Assembly (NCBI GenBank): GCA_963205455.1
Contig: CAUJJL010000194.1
Location: 1 to 33,312 of the forward strand
DNA from: Verrucomicrobiota bacterium
Lineage (GTDB): Bacteria; Verrucomicrobiota; Verrucomicrobiia; Opitutales; Opitutaceae
DNA: 33,312 nt
Direction of reading: 5' to 3'
Positions 1-9,154 of this stretch are shown here, in pieces. The translations under genes were made by a program, and so were the position numbers. The notes below the pieces were generated by a model that did not search any database, had not been told where the DNA came from, and saw only the letters and a program-made list of their open reading frames with translations. The stretch's first letter is position 1; each line of letters opens with the position of its first letter.

Positions 1-957
1 GACATGCGCATGGTCACGCAGGTCCTGAACAGTTCCTTCAGTCAACGCCAGATCGCCACGCTCTACGATTCATTGAACCAGTACCGTGTGGTAATGGAAC
101 TTGAACCCAAGTACACGCAGGACCCCATCACACTCGATCAGATCCAGGTCATCGCGCGGGATGGATCGCGCGTTCCGCTGTCAGCCTTCGCCCGCTATGA
201 TTTCGCCTTGATCGACGATCGGGTACGGCACACGAGCCAATTTGCATCGATGAACATCGGATTCTCCCTCGCACCGGGAGTCTCGCTCGATCAGGCGCTA
301 AAGGCCATCGACGGCGCACTCGCAGCCATCATGCTGCCCACCGAAATTTATGCCCGCCTCGGCGGAAGCGCGCAGAGCTTTCAGAACAGCTTGAAGAACC
401 AGCCCCTTCTCATCCTCGGCGTGCTGGTTGCTGTGTATCTGGTCCTGGGAGTTCTCTATGAAAGTCTTCTGCATCCGATAACCATTCTTTCCACGCTACC
501 ATCCGCGGGGCTCGGGGCACTGCTTGCCCTTCGCCTCACAGGCACGGAGTTCACTCTCATCGCGCTCCTCGGGCTCTTTCTGCTGGTCGGGATCGTGATG
601 AAGAATGCCATCCTCATGATCGATTTCGCCCTAGAGGCTGAACGCCGAGACGGGCTTGTGTCTCGGGCCGCCATCTACCAGGCCGCAGTCATGCGGTTCC
701 GCCCGATCCTGATGACAAATTTGGCGGCGCTGCTGGGTGCCCTTCCACTGATTCTGGCAACAGGCGAAGGTGTCGAACTGCGCCGACCACTCGGCCTGGC
801 AATTGCCGGCGGACTGGCCGTCAGCCAGCTGCTAACGCTTTACTCCGTTCCGGTCGTCTACCTTTGGCTTGAGCGCCTCCGCAAGCGTCCGAAGCCCAAG
901 ATAGTCTCCCCTCCTGAATCGACAACAAAGCGAGAACCCATTCCAGCACACGGCTGA
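1..957 (+). CDS. RND multidrug efflux permease, MdtC/MuxC-like, C-terminal part (truncated by window edge)
   Basis: This is the last ~318 codons of an inner-membrane proton-driven RND pump. The frame is open to base 1, so the gene begins upstream; the first ATG at base 4 is internal. The visible part runs from the porter domain (about residues 1-130) into the last six transmembrane helices. The segment VGIVMKNAILMIDFALEAER (about 197-216), with its KNA motif, is the HAE-1 TM10-11 proton-relay region. The following RFRPILMTNLAALLGALPL stretch and the SQLLTLYSVPVVYL segment near the end resemble the MdtB/MdtC/MuxBC branch more than AcrB. A proline- and lysine-rich cytoplasmic tail ends the protein. 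In MdtABC-type systems the adaptor and a sister permease lie upstream, which would be outside the window. The family assignment is firm; the substrate cannot be read from the sequence. Confidence 0.9.
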   Translation, partial: DMRMVTQVLNSSFSQRQIATLYDSLNQYRVVMELEPKYTQDPITLDQIQVIARDGSRVPLSAFARYDFALIDDRVRHTSQFASMNIGFSLAPGVSLDQALKAIDGALAAIMLPTEIYARLGGSAQSFQNSLKNQPLLILGVLVAVYLVLGVLYESLLHPITILSTLPSAGLGALLALRLTGTEFTLIALLGLFLLVGIVMKNAILMIDFALEAERRDGLVSRAAIYQAAVMRFRPILMTNLAALLGALPLILATGEGVELRRPLGLAIAGGLAVSQLLTLYSVPVVYLWLERLRKRPKPKIVSPPESTTKREPIPAHG

Positions 958-1097
958 AATGTGAAACTCTCGCCGGCACGCCTTTCATGCACATCAAGCG
1001 CATTGCAGATCGGCCCCTGCTGAACGTTTTCCCGAGGGTGACATGATGGCGTTTGGGTCATTGCCTTGCACGGGGAGATGACTTTTCCTTGGAGCGC

Positions 1098-2876
1098 ATG
1101 TCTGCAGAAGCCTCCACACCCGCATCCGAGCCCTCCGACTTCATTCGCGACATCGTCGCAGCCGATGTCGTTGCTGGCCGTCATGCAAAGATCGTGACCC
1201 GATTCCCGCCGGAGCCCAATGGGTACCTCCACATCGGCCACGCCAAATCGATCTGCCTGAATTTTGGCATCGCACGGGAGCAAAACGGACAATGCAACCT
1301 GCGATTCGACGACACCAACCCGGCAAAGGAGGAGGCAGAATATGTCGACTCCATCATCACAGACGTCCGCTGGCTGATCTCAGGATGGGCAGACCATTGC
1401 CTGGCCTTCAAGCCTCGCGGAGCGAGACCACTCCGGAAATCCCAGGACGGCGGGCTTGACTACCATATTGCGCCCACCACAGCCGACAGCGCAGGCGCTG
1501 AGCCCTTTTTCGCCAGCGACTATTTTGAGGCTCTTTTCGATTTCGCCATTGTTCTGATCAAGGCGGGCAAGGCCTACGTGTGCGACCTTTCGCCCAAAGA
1601 GACGGACGAGTACCGGGGTGCGCCCGATCAGCCCGGCCGGGAATCTCCGTGGAGGAATCGCTCCGTGGAGGAGAATCTCGATCTGTTTCAGCGCATGCGT
1701 GCGGGTGAGTTTCCGGATGGTGCCCGGTCGCTACGTGCAAGAATCGACATGTCGGCACCGAACGTCTGGCTGCGCGACCCGCTCCTTTATCGCATCCGCC
1801 ATGTGCCGCATCATCAGACAGGAAATGCCTGGTGCATCTACCCGCTTTACGACTACGCCCACTGCCTGAGCGACTACATCGAAGGAATCACCCACAGCCT
1901 CTGCACGCTCGAATTCGTCGATCACCGCGCGCTCTATGACTGGATCCTCGAGAACCTGAACCTGCCGCGCACTCTCCCCCACCAGTACGAATTCGCGAAG
2001 CTTGTGCCGGGCTACACCCTCGTCTCAAAGCGGAAGCTCCATCAACTGGTCAGTGAGAAGATCGTCGAGGGCTGGGATGACCCCCGGCTGCCAACGCTCT
2101 CCGCCCTGCGTCGGCGCGGAATCCCCGCCTCGGCGCTGCGCCGCTTTGTGATCGGCGTGGGGGTGACAAGATTCAACAGCGTCACCGACATCGCTCTCTT
2201 CGAGCATGCGGTCCGCGATGAATTGAACGGCTCCTCCGAGCGTCGCTTCGCCGTCCTCAAACCAATCCGGATCATCCTCACGAATCTCTCCGAGGGCGAG
2301 TCGATCCCCTGTGAGGCCGTGAACAATCCTCAGTCGGAAAACCCCACCCGGCGCCCGGTGGCGCTCACACGTGAGGTGTTCATCGAAGCCGACGACTTCG
2401 CTGAGGTTCCTCCACCAAAGTATTTCAGGCTGAAACCCGGTGGTGAGGTGAGGCTGAAATACGCCTGCATCATCAAACTCGACGAAATCGTGAAGGATGA
2501 CACCGGGGCCGTTCGCGAGCTGCGCTGCACAGCCGATCTTACCACCCGCGTCGGCGGCCCCAACGCAGATCGCAAGGTGAAGGGCACCATTCACTGGGTG
2601 AGTTCACGCGAAAGCTTCGACGCCGAAGTCCGGCTTTACGACCGGCTGTTCACGGTGCCCGAGCCCGCACGCGAGGAGGATTTCTCTGCGGTTGTAAATC
2701 CGAGGTCATTAGAGGTCGCGACCGCAAAGCTGGAGTTCTCTCTGCGGGACGCTGTCGCGGGCGTGCCTTACCAGTTCGAACGCCTGGGCTACTTTACCCG
2801 CGACTCACATCCTGCGTCGGGCAGACTTTCTGTCTTCAACCGGACGATCACGCTCAAGGATACCTGGGCGAAATAG
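1098..2876 (+). CDS. glnS: Glutamine--tRNA ligase (class I, GlnRS)
   Basis: Charges tRNA-Gln with glutamine in the cytoplasm. The 592-residue product follows bacterial GlnRS throughout. The specific RFPPEPNGYLHIGHAKS block sits at residues 35-51 (HIGH at 45-48), the DDTNP block at 71-75, and the KMSKS-type loop reads VSKRK at 309-313. The two anticodon-binding beta-barrels fill the C-terminal third and end in the typical FNRT...DTWAK. I chose the ATG at 1098 because homology begins soon after it and GGAG lies just upstream, though only 3 bases away; an in-frame TTG at 1053 would add 15 unconserved residues. The protein is longer than the E. coli enzyme (554 aa) mainly because about 35 residues are inserted at about 98-138, just before the SDYF motif. 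A GlnRS implies that at least part of Gln-tRNA is made directly rather than by the amidotransferase route. Confidence 0.97.
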   Translation: MSAEASTPASEPSDFIRDIVAADVVAGRHAKIVTRFPPEPNGYLHIGHAKSICLNFGIAREQNGQCNLRFDDTNPAKEEAEYVDSIITDVRWLISGWADHCLAFKPRGARPLRKSQDGGLDYHIAPTTADSAGAEPFFASDYFEALFDFAIVLIKAGKAYVCDLSPKETDEYRGAPDQPGRESPWRNRSVEENLDLFQRMRAGEFPDGARSLRARIDMSAPNVWLRDPLLYRIRHVPHHQTGNAWCIYPLYDYAHCLSDYIEGITHSLCTLEFVDHRALYDWILENLNLPRTLPHQYEFAKLVPGYTLVSKRKLHQLVSEKIVEGWDDPRLPTLSALRRRGIPASALRRFVIGVGVTRFNSVTDIALFEHAVRDELNGSSERRFAVLKPIRIILTNLSEGESIPCEAVNNPQSENPTRRPVALTREVFIEADDFAEVPPPKYFRLKPGGEVRLKYACIIKLDEIVKDDTGAVRELRCTADLTTRVGGPNADRKVKGTIHWVSSRESFDAEVRLYDRLFTVPEPAREEDFSAVVNPRSLEVATAKLEFSLRDAVAGVPYQFERLGYFTRDSHPASGRLSVFNRTITLKDTWAK

Positions 2877-2912
2877 TCCACGGCGCCTCATTCGAACCGA
2901 GTGGAGTGGTGA

Positions 2913-2939
2913 TTGTCGGGCCGACACCAGGCCCGACAA
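2913..2939. terminator. Strong hairpin between convergent glnS and RND operon
   Basis: A perfect 10-bp inverted repeat, TTGTCGGGCC and GGCCCGACAA, encloses a 7-base loop. It lies 36 bases after the glnS stop and 15 bases past the end of the convergent RND pump gene, so it can serve both. No long T-tract follows on either strand, so it is a non-canonical intrinsic terminator or a 3'-end stabiliser. Confidence 0.7.
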
Positions 2940-2954
2940 CGAAGTTCTTCGCTC

Positions 2955-5900
2955 TCATGCCGGATCCTTGTGTTCGGGCCTCGGCTTGACCTTCATCAGT
3001 CGAAGCACGGCGACAAAAAACACCGGGATGAGGAAGATCGCTAGGAAGGTTGCGCTCAGCATGCCGCCCATCACACCCGTACCGATCGCGTTCTGGCTTC
3101 CTGATCCCGCACCATTGGCCCGGACAAGCGGAAGCACGCCAAGAACGAACGCAAAGGAGGTCATGAGGATCGGCCTCAGGCGCTGACGGGCAGCCATGAG
3201 GGTGGCATCAATCAGACTCATTCCGCGGTCGTATCCCTCCTTCGCAAATTCGACGATGAGAATGGCGTTCTTGCAGGACAGCCCGATCGTGGTCAGCAGG
3301 CCGACTTGGAAATAAACATCATTCGGAAGGCCGCGGAGAAGCGCGGCCAGCAGGGCGCCAATGACACCCAACGGCACCACCAGCATCACGGAAAACGGGA
3401 TGGACCAGCTTTCGTAGAGAGCTGCGAGACAGAGGAAAACCACGAGCAGTGAAACAGCGTACAGGGCCGGAGCCTGCGAACCGGAAAGGCGTTCCTCGAA
3501 TGACAATCCTCCCCAGGCATGGCCAGTCCCGAGCGGGAGCTGCTTGGAGATCTCCTCAAGGGCCGCCATCGCGTCGCCGGTACTCCTGCCCGGGGCAGGC
3601 TCACCCTGAAAAGCAATCGCAGGCAGTCCGTTGAAACGCTCAAGGAGAGGCGAACCGTAAATCCAGCGTGCAGTCGCGAAGGCAGAAAAGGGAACCATTT
3701 CCTTGCGGCTGTTCCGCACGTACCAGCGGTTCACATCCTCCGGCAGCATACGAAACGGTGCATCAGCCTGGAGGTAGACGCGCTTGACCCGTCCCTTGTC
3801 GATGAAGTCATTCACGTAGGATGATCCCCACGCGGCGGAAAGTGTGCGGTTGATATCGCTCAACGATACTCCCAGCGCACTGGCCTTCTCCTGATCGACG
3901 TCGATCTTGTACTGGGGATTGTCCTCGAATCCACTCGGTCGCACATTCGCGAGAGCCGGATGCTTTGCAGCCAGTTCAAGAAACTGGGCACGCGCCTCCA
4001 TCAGTCTGTCGTGGCCAAGTCCCGCCTGGTCCTGGAGACGAAAATCGAAGCCGTTCGCAGTCCCCAGCTCGAGGACAGCCGGTGGTGCAAAGGCAAAGGC
4101 AATCGCATCCTTGAACTTCATGAACGCGCCCATCGCCCGGCCCGCAATCGCCTTGACCTTCGCATCCTTGCCGGGCCGATCCGCCCAGTCCTTCAGTTTG
4201 ATGAACGCGAGACCCGTGTGCTGTCCCTGCCCGCCAAAACTGAACCCGGCCACGGTAAAAATCGATTCGATGTTGGCCTTCTCATTCTCGAGAAAATGTT
4301 TCTCCACGTCCTTCATGACCGTGAGGGTCTGCTCCTGCGTGGAGCCCACCGGCAGGAGCACCTGCGCAAACATCAACCCCTGGTCCTCATCCGGAAGGAA
4401 TCCCTTCGGCATGCGCAGGAAGAGCAATCCCATAGCACCGAGGATCGCGACGTACACCAGAAGCGAGCGTCCTGTGCGTTTCAGAAGGCCGGCAACGCCC
4501 GAAGTGTACTTGATCGAACTCCGTTCAAATGTGCGGTTGAACCAGCCAAAAAATCCGCGCTTTTCCACATGATGCCCCTTCGGGATGGGTTTCAGCATCG
4601 TCGCGCACAGGGCAGGCGTAAGGACAATCGCCACAACCACGGAAAGCACCATCGCCGACACCACCGTGATTGAAAACTGTCGGTAGATCACGCCGACGGA
4701 TCCTCCAAAGAACGCCATCGGCACAAACACCGCGGACAACACCAGCGCGATGCCGATCAAGGCACCGGTGATCTGTCCCATGGATTTTCGCGTCGCATCC
4801 CTGGGAGAAAGCCCTTCCTCGCTCATCAACCGCTCAACATTTTCAACCACGACAATCGCGTCGTCCACCAGTAGTCCGATGGCGAGGACCATGCCGAACA
4901 TCGTCAGGGTATTGATCGAGAAACCAGCCGCGTCCATCACGCCAAATGTCCCCAACAGCACCACCGGGACGGCAATGGTCGGAATCAGCGTCGCCCGGAA
5001 ATTCTGCATGAACAGGTACATCACGAGAAAGACCAGGACGATCGCCTCAACGAGGGTCTTGACGACCTCCGTGATCGAAATCCTCACAAACGGTGTCGTA
5101 TCGAGCGGATACTCGACAGTCAGGCCAGGCGGAAAGAACTGGGAGAGTTCATCCATCTTCTCGCGCACGAGGCGCGCTGTTTCGAGCGCGTTCGACCCGG
5201 TCGCAGGACGGATCGCCATGCCCGACGCAGGCTGCCCGTTGTAGCGTGTTTCGATCGAGTAGCTCTCCCCGCCGAGTTCGACGCGGGCAACATCTCGAAG
5301 CCGCACCTGCGAGCCATCCTCGTTTACGCGGAGGAGCACATTGCCGAACTGCTCCGCCGTTTCCAGCCGCGTCTGTGCCGTGATTGTCGCCGCCATGCGC
5401 TGCCCTGGCACTGCGGGTGTGCCACCAAGCTGCCCCGCCGACACCTGGGCATTCTGCGCCTGCAGTGCCGTGGTGATGTCACTGATCGTCAGGCGGTAGT
5501 TCGCGAGGCTGTCCGGATTCAGCCAGATCCTCATCGCATACTGCGTGCCGAAGAGCTGGATGTCACCCACACCCTGGATGCGGCTGATCGAATCCTGAAT
5601 ATTCGCCGCCACGTAGTCCGAAATGTCGTTGCGGCTCATGCTGCCGTCCTTCGAAACAAAGCCGAGCACCATGAGGAAATTGCGGACCGACTTGGTGACA
5701 CTCACGCCCTGCTGCTGGACCTCCTGCGGCAACAGCGGCATGGCGAGCTGCAGCTTGTTCTGCACCTGAACCTGCGCGATGTCGGCATTCGTCCCCGCCT
5801 CAAACGTCAGCGTGATGGTGACATTGCCGCCCGAGTCACTCGTGGACGCCATGTACCGCAGGTTGTCGATGCCGTTCATCCGTTGCTCGATGACCTGCGT

Positions 5901-6083
5901 CACGGTGTCCTCGACGGTCTTGGCTGACGCGCCAGGATAAATCGCACGTACCGAGATGGCGGGCGGGGCGATGCTGGGGTACTGCGACACCGGCAGCGTG
6001 CGAATTGCCGCTACCCCGGTGAGCATGATGACGAGCGCAATAACCCATGCAAAGATGGGGCGGTCGATAAAGAACTTGGCCAT
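2955..6083 (-). CDS. RND multidrug efflux permease, AcrB/MexB type (HAE-1)
   Basis: A complete 1042-residue inner-membrane drug/proton antiporter, the usual length for AcrB and MexB. It starts [14 protein letters not shown], as HAE-1 pumps do, with TM1 at about 10-28. The large first periplasmic loop carries the expected [14 protein letters not shown] and [10 protein letters not shown] blocks. The TM4 proton-relay pair is D407-D408 in [16 protein letters not shown], the same numbers as in AcrB, and the TM10 lysine is in [16 protein letters not shown] near residue 940. The gene follows its adaptor by 45 bases on the same strand, and both lie behind a marR gene, so the three form one operon. 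No outer-membrane TolC/OprM gene is present here, so the trimeric complex must recruit a channel encoded elsewhere. The exported drug is unknown. Confidence 0.97.
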   Translation of the reverse strand: MAKFFIDRPIFAWVIALVIMLTGVAAIRTLPVSQYPSIAPPAISVRAIYPGASAKTVEDTVTQVIEQRMNGIDNLRYMASTSDSGGNVTITLTFEAGTNADIAQVQVQNKLQLAMPLLPQEVQQQGVSVTKSVRNFLMVLGFVSKDGSMSRNDISDYVAANIQDSISRIQGVGDIQLFGTQYAMRIWLNPDSLANYRLTISDITTALQAQNAQVSAGQLGGTPAVPGQRMAATITAQTRLETAEQFGNVLLRVNEDGSQVRLRDVARVELGGESYSIETRYNGQPASGMAIRPATGSNALETARLVREKMDELSQFFPPGLTVEYPLDTTPFVRISITEVVKTLVEAIVLVFLVMYLFMQNFRATLIPTIAVPVVLLGTFGVMDAAGFSINTLTMFGMVLAIGLLVDDAIVVVENVERLMSEEGLSPRDATRKSMGQITGALIGIALVLSAVFVPMAFFGGSVGVIYRQFSITVVSAMVLSVVVAIVLTPALCATMLKPIPKGHHVEKRGFFGWFNRTFERSSIKYTSGVAGLLKRTGRSLLVYVAILGAMGLLFLRMPKGFLPDEDQGLMFAQVLLPVGSTQEQTLTVMKDVEKHFLENEKANIESIFTVAGFSFGGQGQHTGLAFIKLKDWADRPGKDAKVKAIAGRAMGAFMKFKDAIAFAFAPPAVLELGTANGFDFRLQDQAGLGHDRLMEARAQFLELAAKHPALANVRPSGFEDNPQYKIDVDQEKASALGVSLSDINRTLSAAWGSSYVNDFIDKGRVKRVYLQADAPFRMLPEDVNRWYVRNSRKEMVPFSAFATARWIYGSPLLERFNGLPAIAFQGEPAPGRSTGDAMAALEEISKQLPLGTGHAWGGLSFEERLSGSQAPALYAVSLLVVFLCLAALYESWSIPFSVMLVVPLGVIGALLAALLRGLPNDVYFQVGLLTTIGLSCKNAILIVEFAKEGYDRGMSLIDATLMAARQRLRPILMTSFAFVLGVLPLVRANGAGSGSQNAIGTGVMGGMLSATFLAIFLIPVFFVAVLRLMKVKPRPEHKDPA

Positions 6084-6128
6084 GAGACGTGTCTCCGGAT
6101 TGGGACGGATTGGGACGAGAAGCGCGGG

Positions 6129-7346
6129 TTACCGCGCGTTGCCGACGGCCAAAGGAGCCGACTCCAAGTTTGTGGCTGGTACAGCTGAGACCGGGGATCC
6201 GGGCCGGACCCGCTGCAAATTCTGCACAATGACGCGATCTCCTCCCTTCAGTCCTGCCGTCACCAGCCACTCGTTCCCAATCGCGTGCTCTGCGGTCAAG
6301 ACACGCATCTCCGCCTTGCCTTCTCCGGAAACGACCAACGCGGTGGCCTGTCCTCGTTGATTCCGGGAAATGCCCTGCTGTGGAACCAGGATAGCCGACG
6401 GATTCACTCCCTCCTCAATGCGTGCCCGCACGAACATGCCAGGAAGCAATTCGCGCTGCGGATTGGGGACAAGCGCACGAACACGCACCGTGCCAGTCGA
6501 GGCATCTACCGTGATGTCCGCGAACTGCAGGGTACCTGCATGCGAATACGCGCTGCCATCCTCGAGCAGAAGCGTCACCCGGGTCTCCCCCTCGCCTTGC
6601 CCCGCACTGTGGATCACCCCGCTCTGGAGCGCCTTCCGAAGTCGCAGCACCTCGCTGCTGGCCTGGTTTACATCAACGTAGAGGCGGTCAATTTGCTGCA
6701 CGGTCGCCAGCAGGGTCGCCTGGCCGGTTTGCACATAGGCACCCTCCGTCACCTGGGACGAGCCGATCCTTCCGGAAATCGGGGAAAACACCCGCGTGTA
6801 CTCCAGGTTGATTGACGCCGTCTGCACGGCAGCCTTGCCCGCAGCCACGTCGGCCAGTGCCACTTGAAGTGCCGCCTCCACATCTTCCAGCTCCTGACGG
6901 CTGATAGCGCTTGCCTTGAAGAGGGCATCGTACCGGTCCGCCTGCAGTTTTGCTGACACGTATCGCGCCTCCGCACGGGCCAAACCTGCCTTTGCACTGT
7001 CGAGCACCGCCTGATAGGGCGCCGGATCGATCGTATAGAGAGGCTGACCTTCGGTAACCTCGCTGCCTTCCTCAAACAGCCGTTTCAACACGATGCCGCT
7101 GACGCGTGCCCGCACCTCGGCGATGCGATAGGCGGAGGTCCGACCTGGCAGTTCCCGAGTCAACGTGTAGGGGCGGGGTGCCACCGTGACCACACCCACC
7201 TCCACCGGCGCGCCACCCTTGACTGCGGCAGGGGTGCTCTTCTTTGCGCAACCGCCAAGCGCAGCAAGGCATGCGACGGCAGCAAGGCAGGTAGTGGTCC
7301 GGATTTTTCCCGGCAGTGAACTGGAGAGTCGTTGAAACATGGTCAT
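6129..7346 (-). CDS. RND efflux adaptor (membrane fusion) lipoprotein, AcrA/MexA type
   Basis: The periplasmic adaptor that joins the pump encoded downstream to an outer-membrane channel. The 405-residue product has an N-terminal lipoprotein signal with hydrophobic core AAVACLAAL and lipobox LGGC, giving lipidated Cys33 and a mature protein anchored in the membrane. The lipoyl half-motifs flank a helical hairpin: RVSGIVLKRLFEEGSEVTEGQ (about 85-105), then the coiled coil (about 115-175), then VFSPISGRIG. The beta-barrel and membrane-proximal domains follow (FVRARIEEGV...ILVPQQGI). The start is ATG at 7346, with a second ATG two codons later; GGGA lies about 10 bases upstream. The gap to marR upstream is 36 bases, supporting co-transcription. 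Family and role are secure. Confidence 0.95.
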   Translation of the reverse strand: MTMFQRLSSSLPGKIRTTTCLAAVACLAALGGCAKKSTPAAVKGGAPVEVGVVTVAPRPYTLTRELPGRTSAYRIAEVRARVSGIVLKRLFEEGSEVTEGQPLYTIDPAPYQAVLDSAKAGLARAEARYVSAKLQADRYDALFKASAISRQELEDVEAALQVALADVAAGKAAVQTASINLEYTRVFSPISGRIGSSQVTEGAYVQTGQATLLATVQQIDRLYVDVNQASSEVLRLRKALQSGVIHSAGQGEGETRVTLLLEDGSAYSHAGTLQFADITVDASTGTVRVRALVPNPQRELLPGMFVRARIEEGVNPSAILVPQQGISRNQRGQATALVVSGEGKAEMRVLTAEHAIGNEWLVTAGLKGGDRVIVQNLQRVRPGSPVSAVPATNLESAPLAVGNAR

Positions 7347-7382
7347 GAAAGAATTCCCAACAAATAGTCCGGCTCGGGAGGG

Positions 7383-7886
7383 TTACAACCCGATGGCTTT
7401 CGCTTCCGTGGCAAGCGCGGCACACCGCGCCATCAATCCGCGCAACGCATCGTCACCCATGCCCCTGAGTATCTGCCGAACTCCCTTCTGGACAAGGCTG
7501 CAGGTTTTCTCAGTCGCGCGCCTGCCCGCAGGTGTCAGCCTTAGTCGGATCATTCGGCGGTCCACCTCCCCGCGTTGACGTTCGATCAGGCCAGAGTACT
7601 CCAGGCGGGTCAGGGTTTCGCTCAGGAAGGCGCGTGGTGTATCCACGATGGCGATGAGATCGGACAGGGGCACCACCTCCGGAAGATCCGCGAGTGCCGA
7701 AAGGACTTGAAAACCCTCCCCAGTCAGGCCCTCCCGCGCCAGACTTCGGCGCAGCCCCCGCATCATCCCTTCCCCGGCATCCAAGACCTGAAGAATTGTC
7801 TCAAACTGCAACGCCCCCACCCCGGAACTCTTCGACGCCAGATAGGCGAGCGTCTTCGGAAGGGAATCGTGGCTTGCTGTTCGCAT
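7383..7886 (-). CDS. MarR-family transcriptional regulator
   Basis: A 167-residue winged-helix regulator, first gene of the efflux operon. The fold is read as an N-terminal dimerisation helix (about 25-50), the DNA-binding HTH (about 68-95, SDLIAIVDTPRAFLSETLTRLE) and the wing with the conserved basic D-R-R (GEVDRRMIRLRLTPAGR, about 105-121), then C-terminal dimerisation helices. The start at ATG 7886 is supported by AAGGGG about 8 bases upstream. Because it lies directly ahead of the adaptor and pump genes, it is probably their ligand-responsive repressor and autoregulates from the intergenic region shared with the divergent lysR gene. The inducing ligand cannot be inferred. Confidence 0.92.
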   Translation of the reverse strand: MRTASHDSLPKTLAYLASKSSGVGALQFETILQVLDAGEGMMRGLRRSLAREGLTGEGFQVLSALADLPEVVPLSDLIAIVDTPRAFLSETLTRLEYSGLIERQRGEVDRRMIRLRLTPAGRRATEKTCSLVQKGVRQILRGMGDDALRGLMARCAALATEAKAIGL

Positions 7887-7980
7887 GGATGGATCCCCTT
7901 ACAATATCACGGTCCACAAAGGCTCGGAATGACTTTGAAGTTTCTGCGGCATTAACTATTGGTTAACACTTTCGTTCACC
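7887..7980. promoter_or_regulatory. Divergent marR / lysR regulatory region with dyad operator candidate
   Basis: These 94 bases must contain both promoters. A dyad TTAAC-TATTG-GTTAA occupies 7952-7966. It also fits the T-N11-A consensus of LysR-family sites (T at 7953, A at 7965). It is 14 bases from the lysR start codon, which suits autorepression. The marR side holds its ribosome site (AAGGGG on the minus strand) and a TATTGT hexamer as a weak -10 candidate. Which regulator binds the dyad is not decidable from sequence. Confidence 0.5.
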
Positions 7981-8919
7981 ATGGAGCTCCGTCACCTTCG
8001 CTACTTCACAGCCGTTGCAAAGGCACTGAGCTTTCGTGTGGCCGCGGAGGAGTTGAATCTCTCGACTCCCGCGCTCAGCAAACAGATCAGGGACCTCGAG
8101 TCGGAGCTCGGGGTTCGCCTGCTCGACAGGGACACGACGCGTGTCGAGCTCACCAGAGCTGGAGCGGTTTTTCTCGAAGAGGCATCCGCTATTCTGCTTC
8201 ATGCCAGCGCGGCAGTCCAGCGGGCCCGTGATGCCGCACAGGGCAATCGCGGACGCCTGGCCATCGGCAACATCGGTCCGGTCGCCGCCAATCACCTCGC
8301 CGCGAGCATGGGAAAATTCTGTTCGCGCCATCCAGGGGTCGAAATCGATCTCATCGACATGGACGTGCCGTCTCAAGTTGCCGCGCTATCCCGAAAGGAG
8401 ATAGACATCGGTTTTATCCCGGCAAACGCACTGCAATCGCTACCCTCCACGCTCGAATCAGTGCTGGCCTTTTCAACTCCGCTTTGTGCGGTGCTGGGAG
8501 CAGATAACCGGCTGGCGACGCGCGACACCGTGTCCCTGGTGGAACTCGCCAAGGAACGCCTGCTCTGCATCAGCGTTGGCAGGCAATCCCTGCACCGAGC
8601 GTATATCCGCGGCGTGATGGAGGGGCGCGGTCTCAAGGCGCACCGACTCGTCGACGTGAAAGGTTTTGAATCCCTTCTTGCCATGATCGCGGGCGGTCAG
8701 GGGGTGTCCCTGCTCGCAGGCCGAAGCGGACTCACCCGTGTCGACAATCTCATCGTCCGACCTTTGAAAGAAACAGGCCCGGACCTGGAGGTCGCCATCT
8801 GCGCGATCTGGCGCACGGGCAAGGATTCCATCCTCGCGCACCGCTTTATCGAGACATTCCGGGAGACGGCGCGCGCCTCCGCCAAGAACAAGGGTCGTCC
8901 CGCAAGATTCGCCGCCTGA
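7981..8919 (+). CDS. LysR-family transcriptional regulator
   Basis: A 312-residue LysR-type regulator with the classic layout. The winged HTH occupies about residues 1-60 (MELRHLRYFTAVAKALSFRV, then LSTPALSKQIRDLESELGVRL and the wing LDRDTTRVELTRAG). A linker helix follows, then a two-lobed periplasmic-binding-like effector domain (about 90-300). The start at ATG 7981 gives the canonical N-terminus, although no Shine-Dalgarno sequence is visible before it. It is divergent from the marR-efflux operon, and LysR regulators often control such a divergent neighbour, so it may co-regulate the pump. The downstream minus-strand glycosyltransferase gene converges on it and looks unrelated. The effector is unknown. 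Confidence 0.93.
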   Translation: MELRHLRYFTAVAKALSFRVAAEELNLSTPALSKQIRDLESELGVRLLDRDTTRVELTRAGAVFLEEASAILLHASAAVQRARDAAQGNRGRLAIGNIGPVAANHLAASMGKFCSRHPGVEIDLIDMDVPSQVAALSRKEIDIGFIPANALQSLPSTLESVLAFSTPLCAVLGADNRLATRDTVSLVELAKERLLCISVGRQSLHRAYIRGVMEGRGLKAHRLVDVKGFESLLAMIAGGQGVSLLAGRSGLTRVDNLIVRPLKETGPDLEVAICAIWRTGKDSILAHRFIETFRETARASAKNKGRPARFAA

Positions 8920-9154
8920 GGGTGGATGAACGCGGGCGAACAGACGGAAGGTAGCTGCAGATTCACCGACAGACGCAGATTCCGGTAACAGGACACCCAT
9001 TCCGATCTGTGTGAATCCTGGAATGAGGATGCGCAGAAGAATCGCCTTCGAGAGCTTCACGGGCTGCTGAAGCCGAGAATCGGGAGCAGGAAGCCTCCAC
9101 CGATTTCGAGGGTCACGCGGATTTCGAAGGTCACGCATCGTCGTGACCGCCTTG
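8920..9154. repeat. Convergent intergenic region with 18-bp tandem repeat and hairpin
   Basis: No credible gene lies in these 235 bases. At 9102-9137 an 18-base unit (GATTTCGAGGGTCACGCG) is repeated in tandem with two mismatches. The second copy overlaps a 7-bp stem, GGTCACG (9129-9135) and CGTGACC (9142-9148), with a 6-base loop. Sitting between two convergent genes, the hairpin could end the glycosyltransferase transcript, but no T-run follows it on either strand. Confidence 0.45.
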
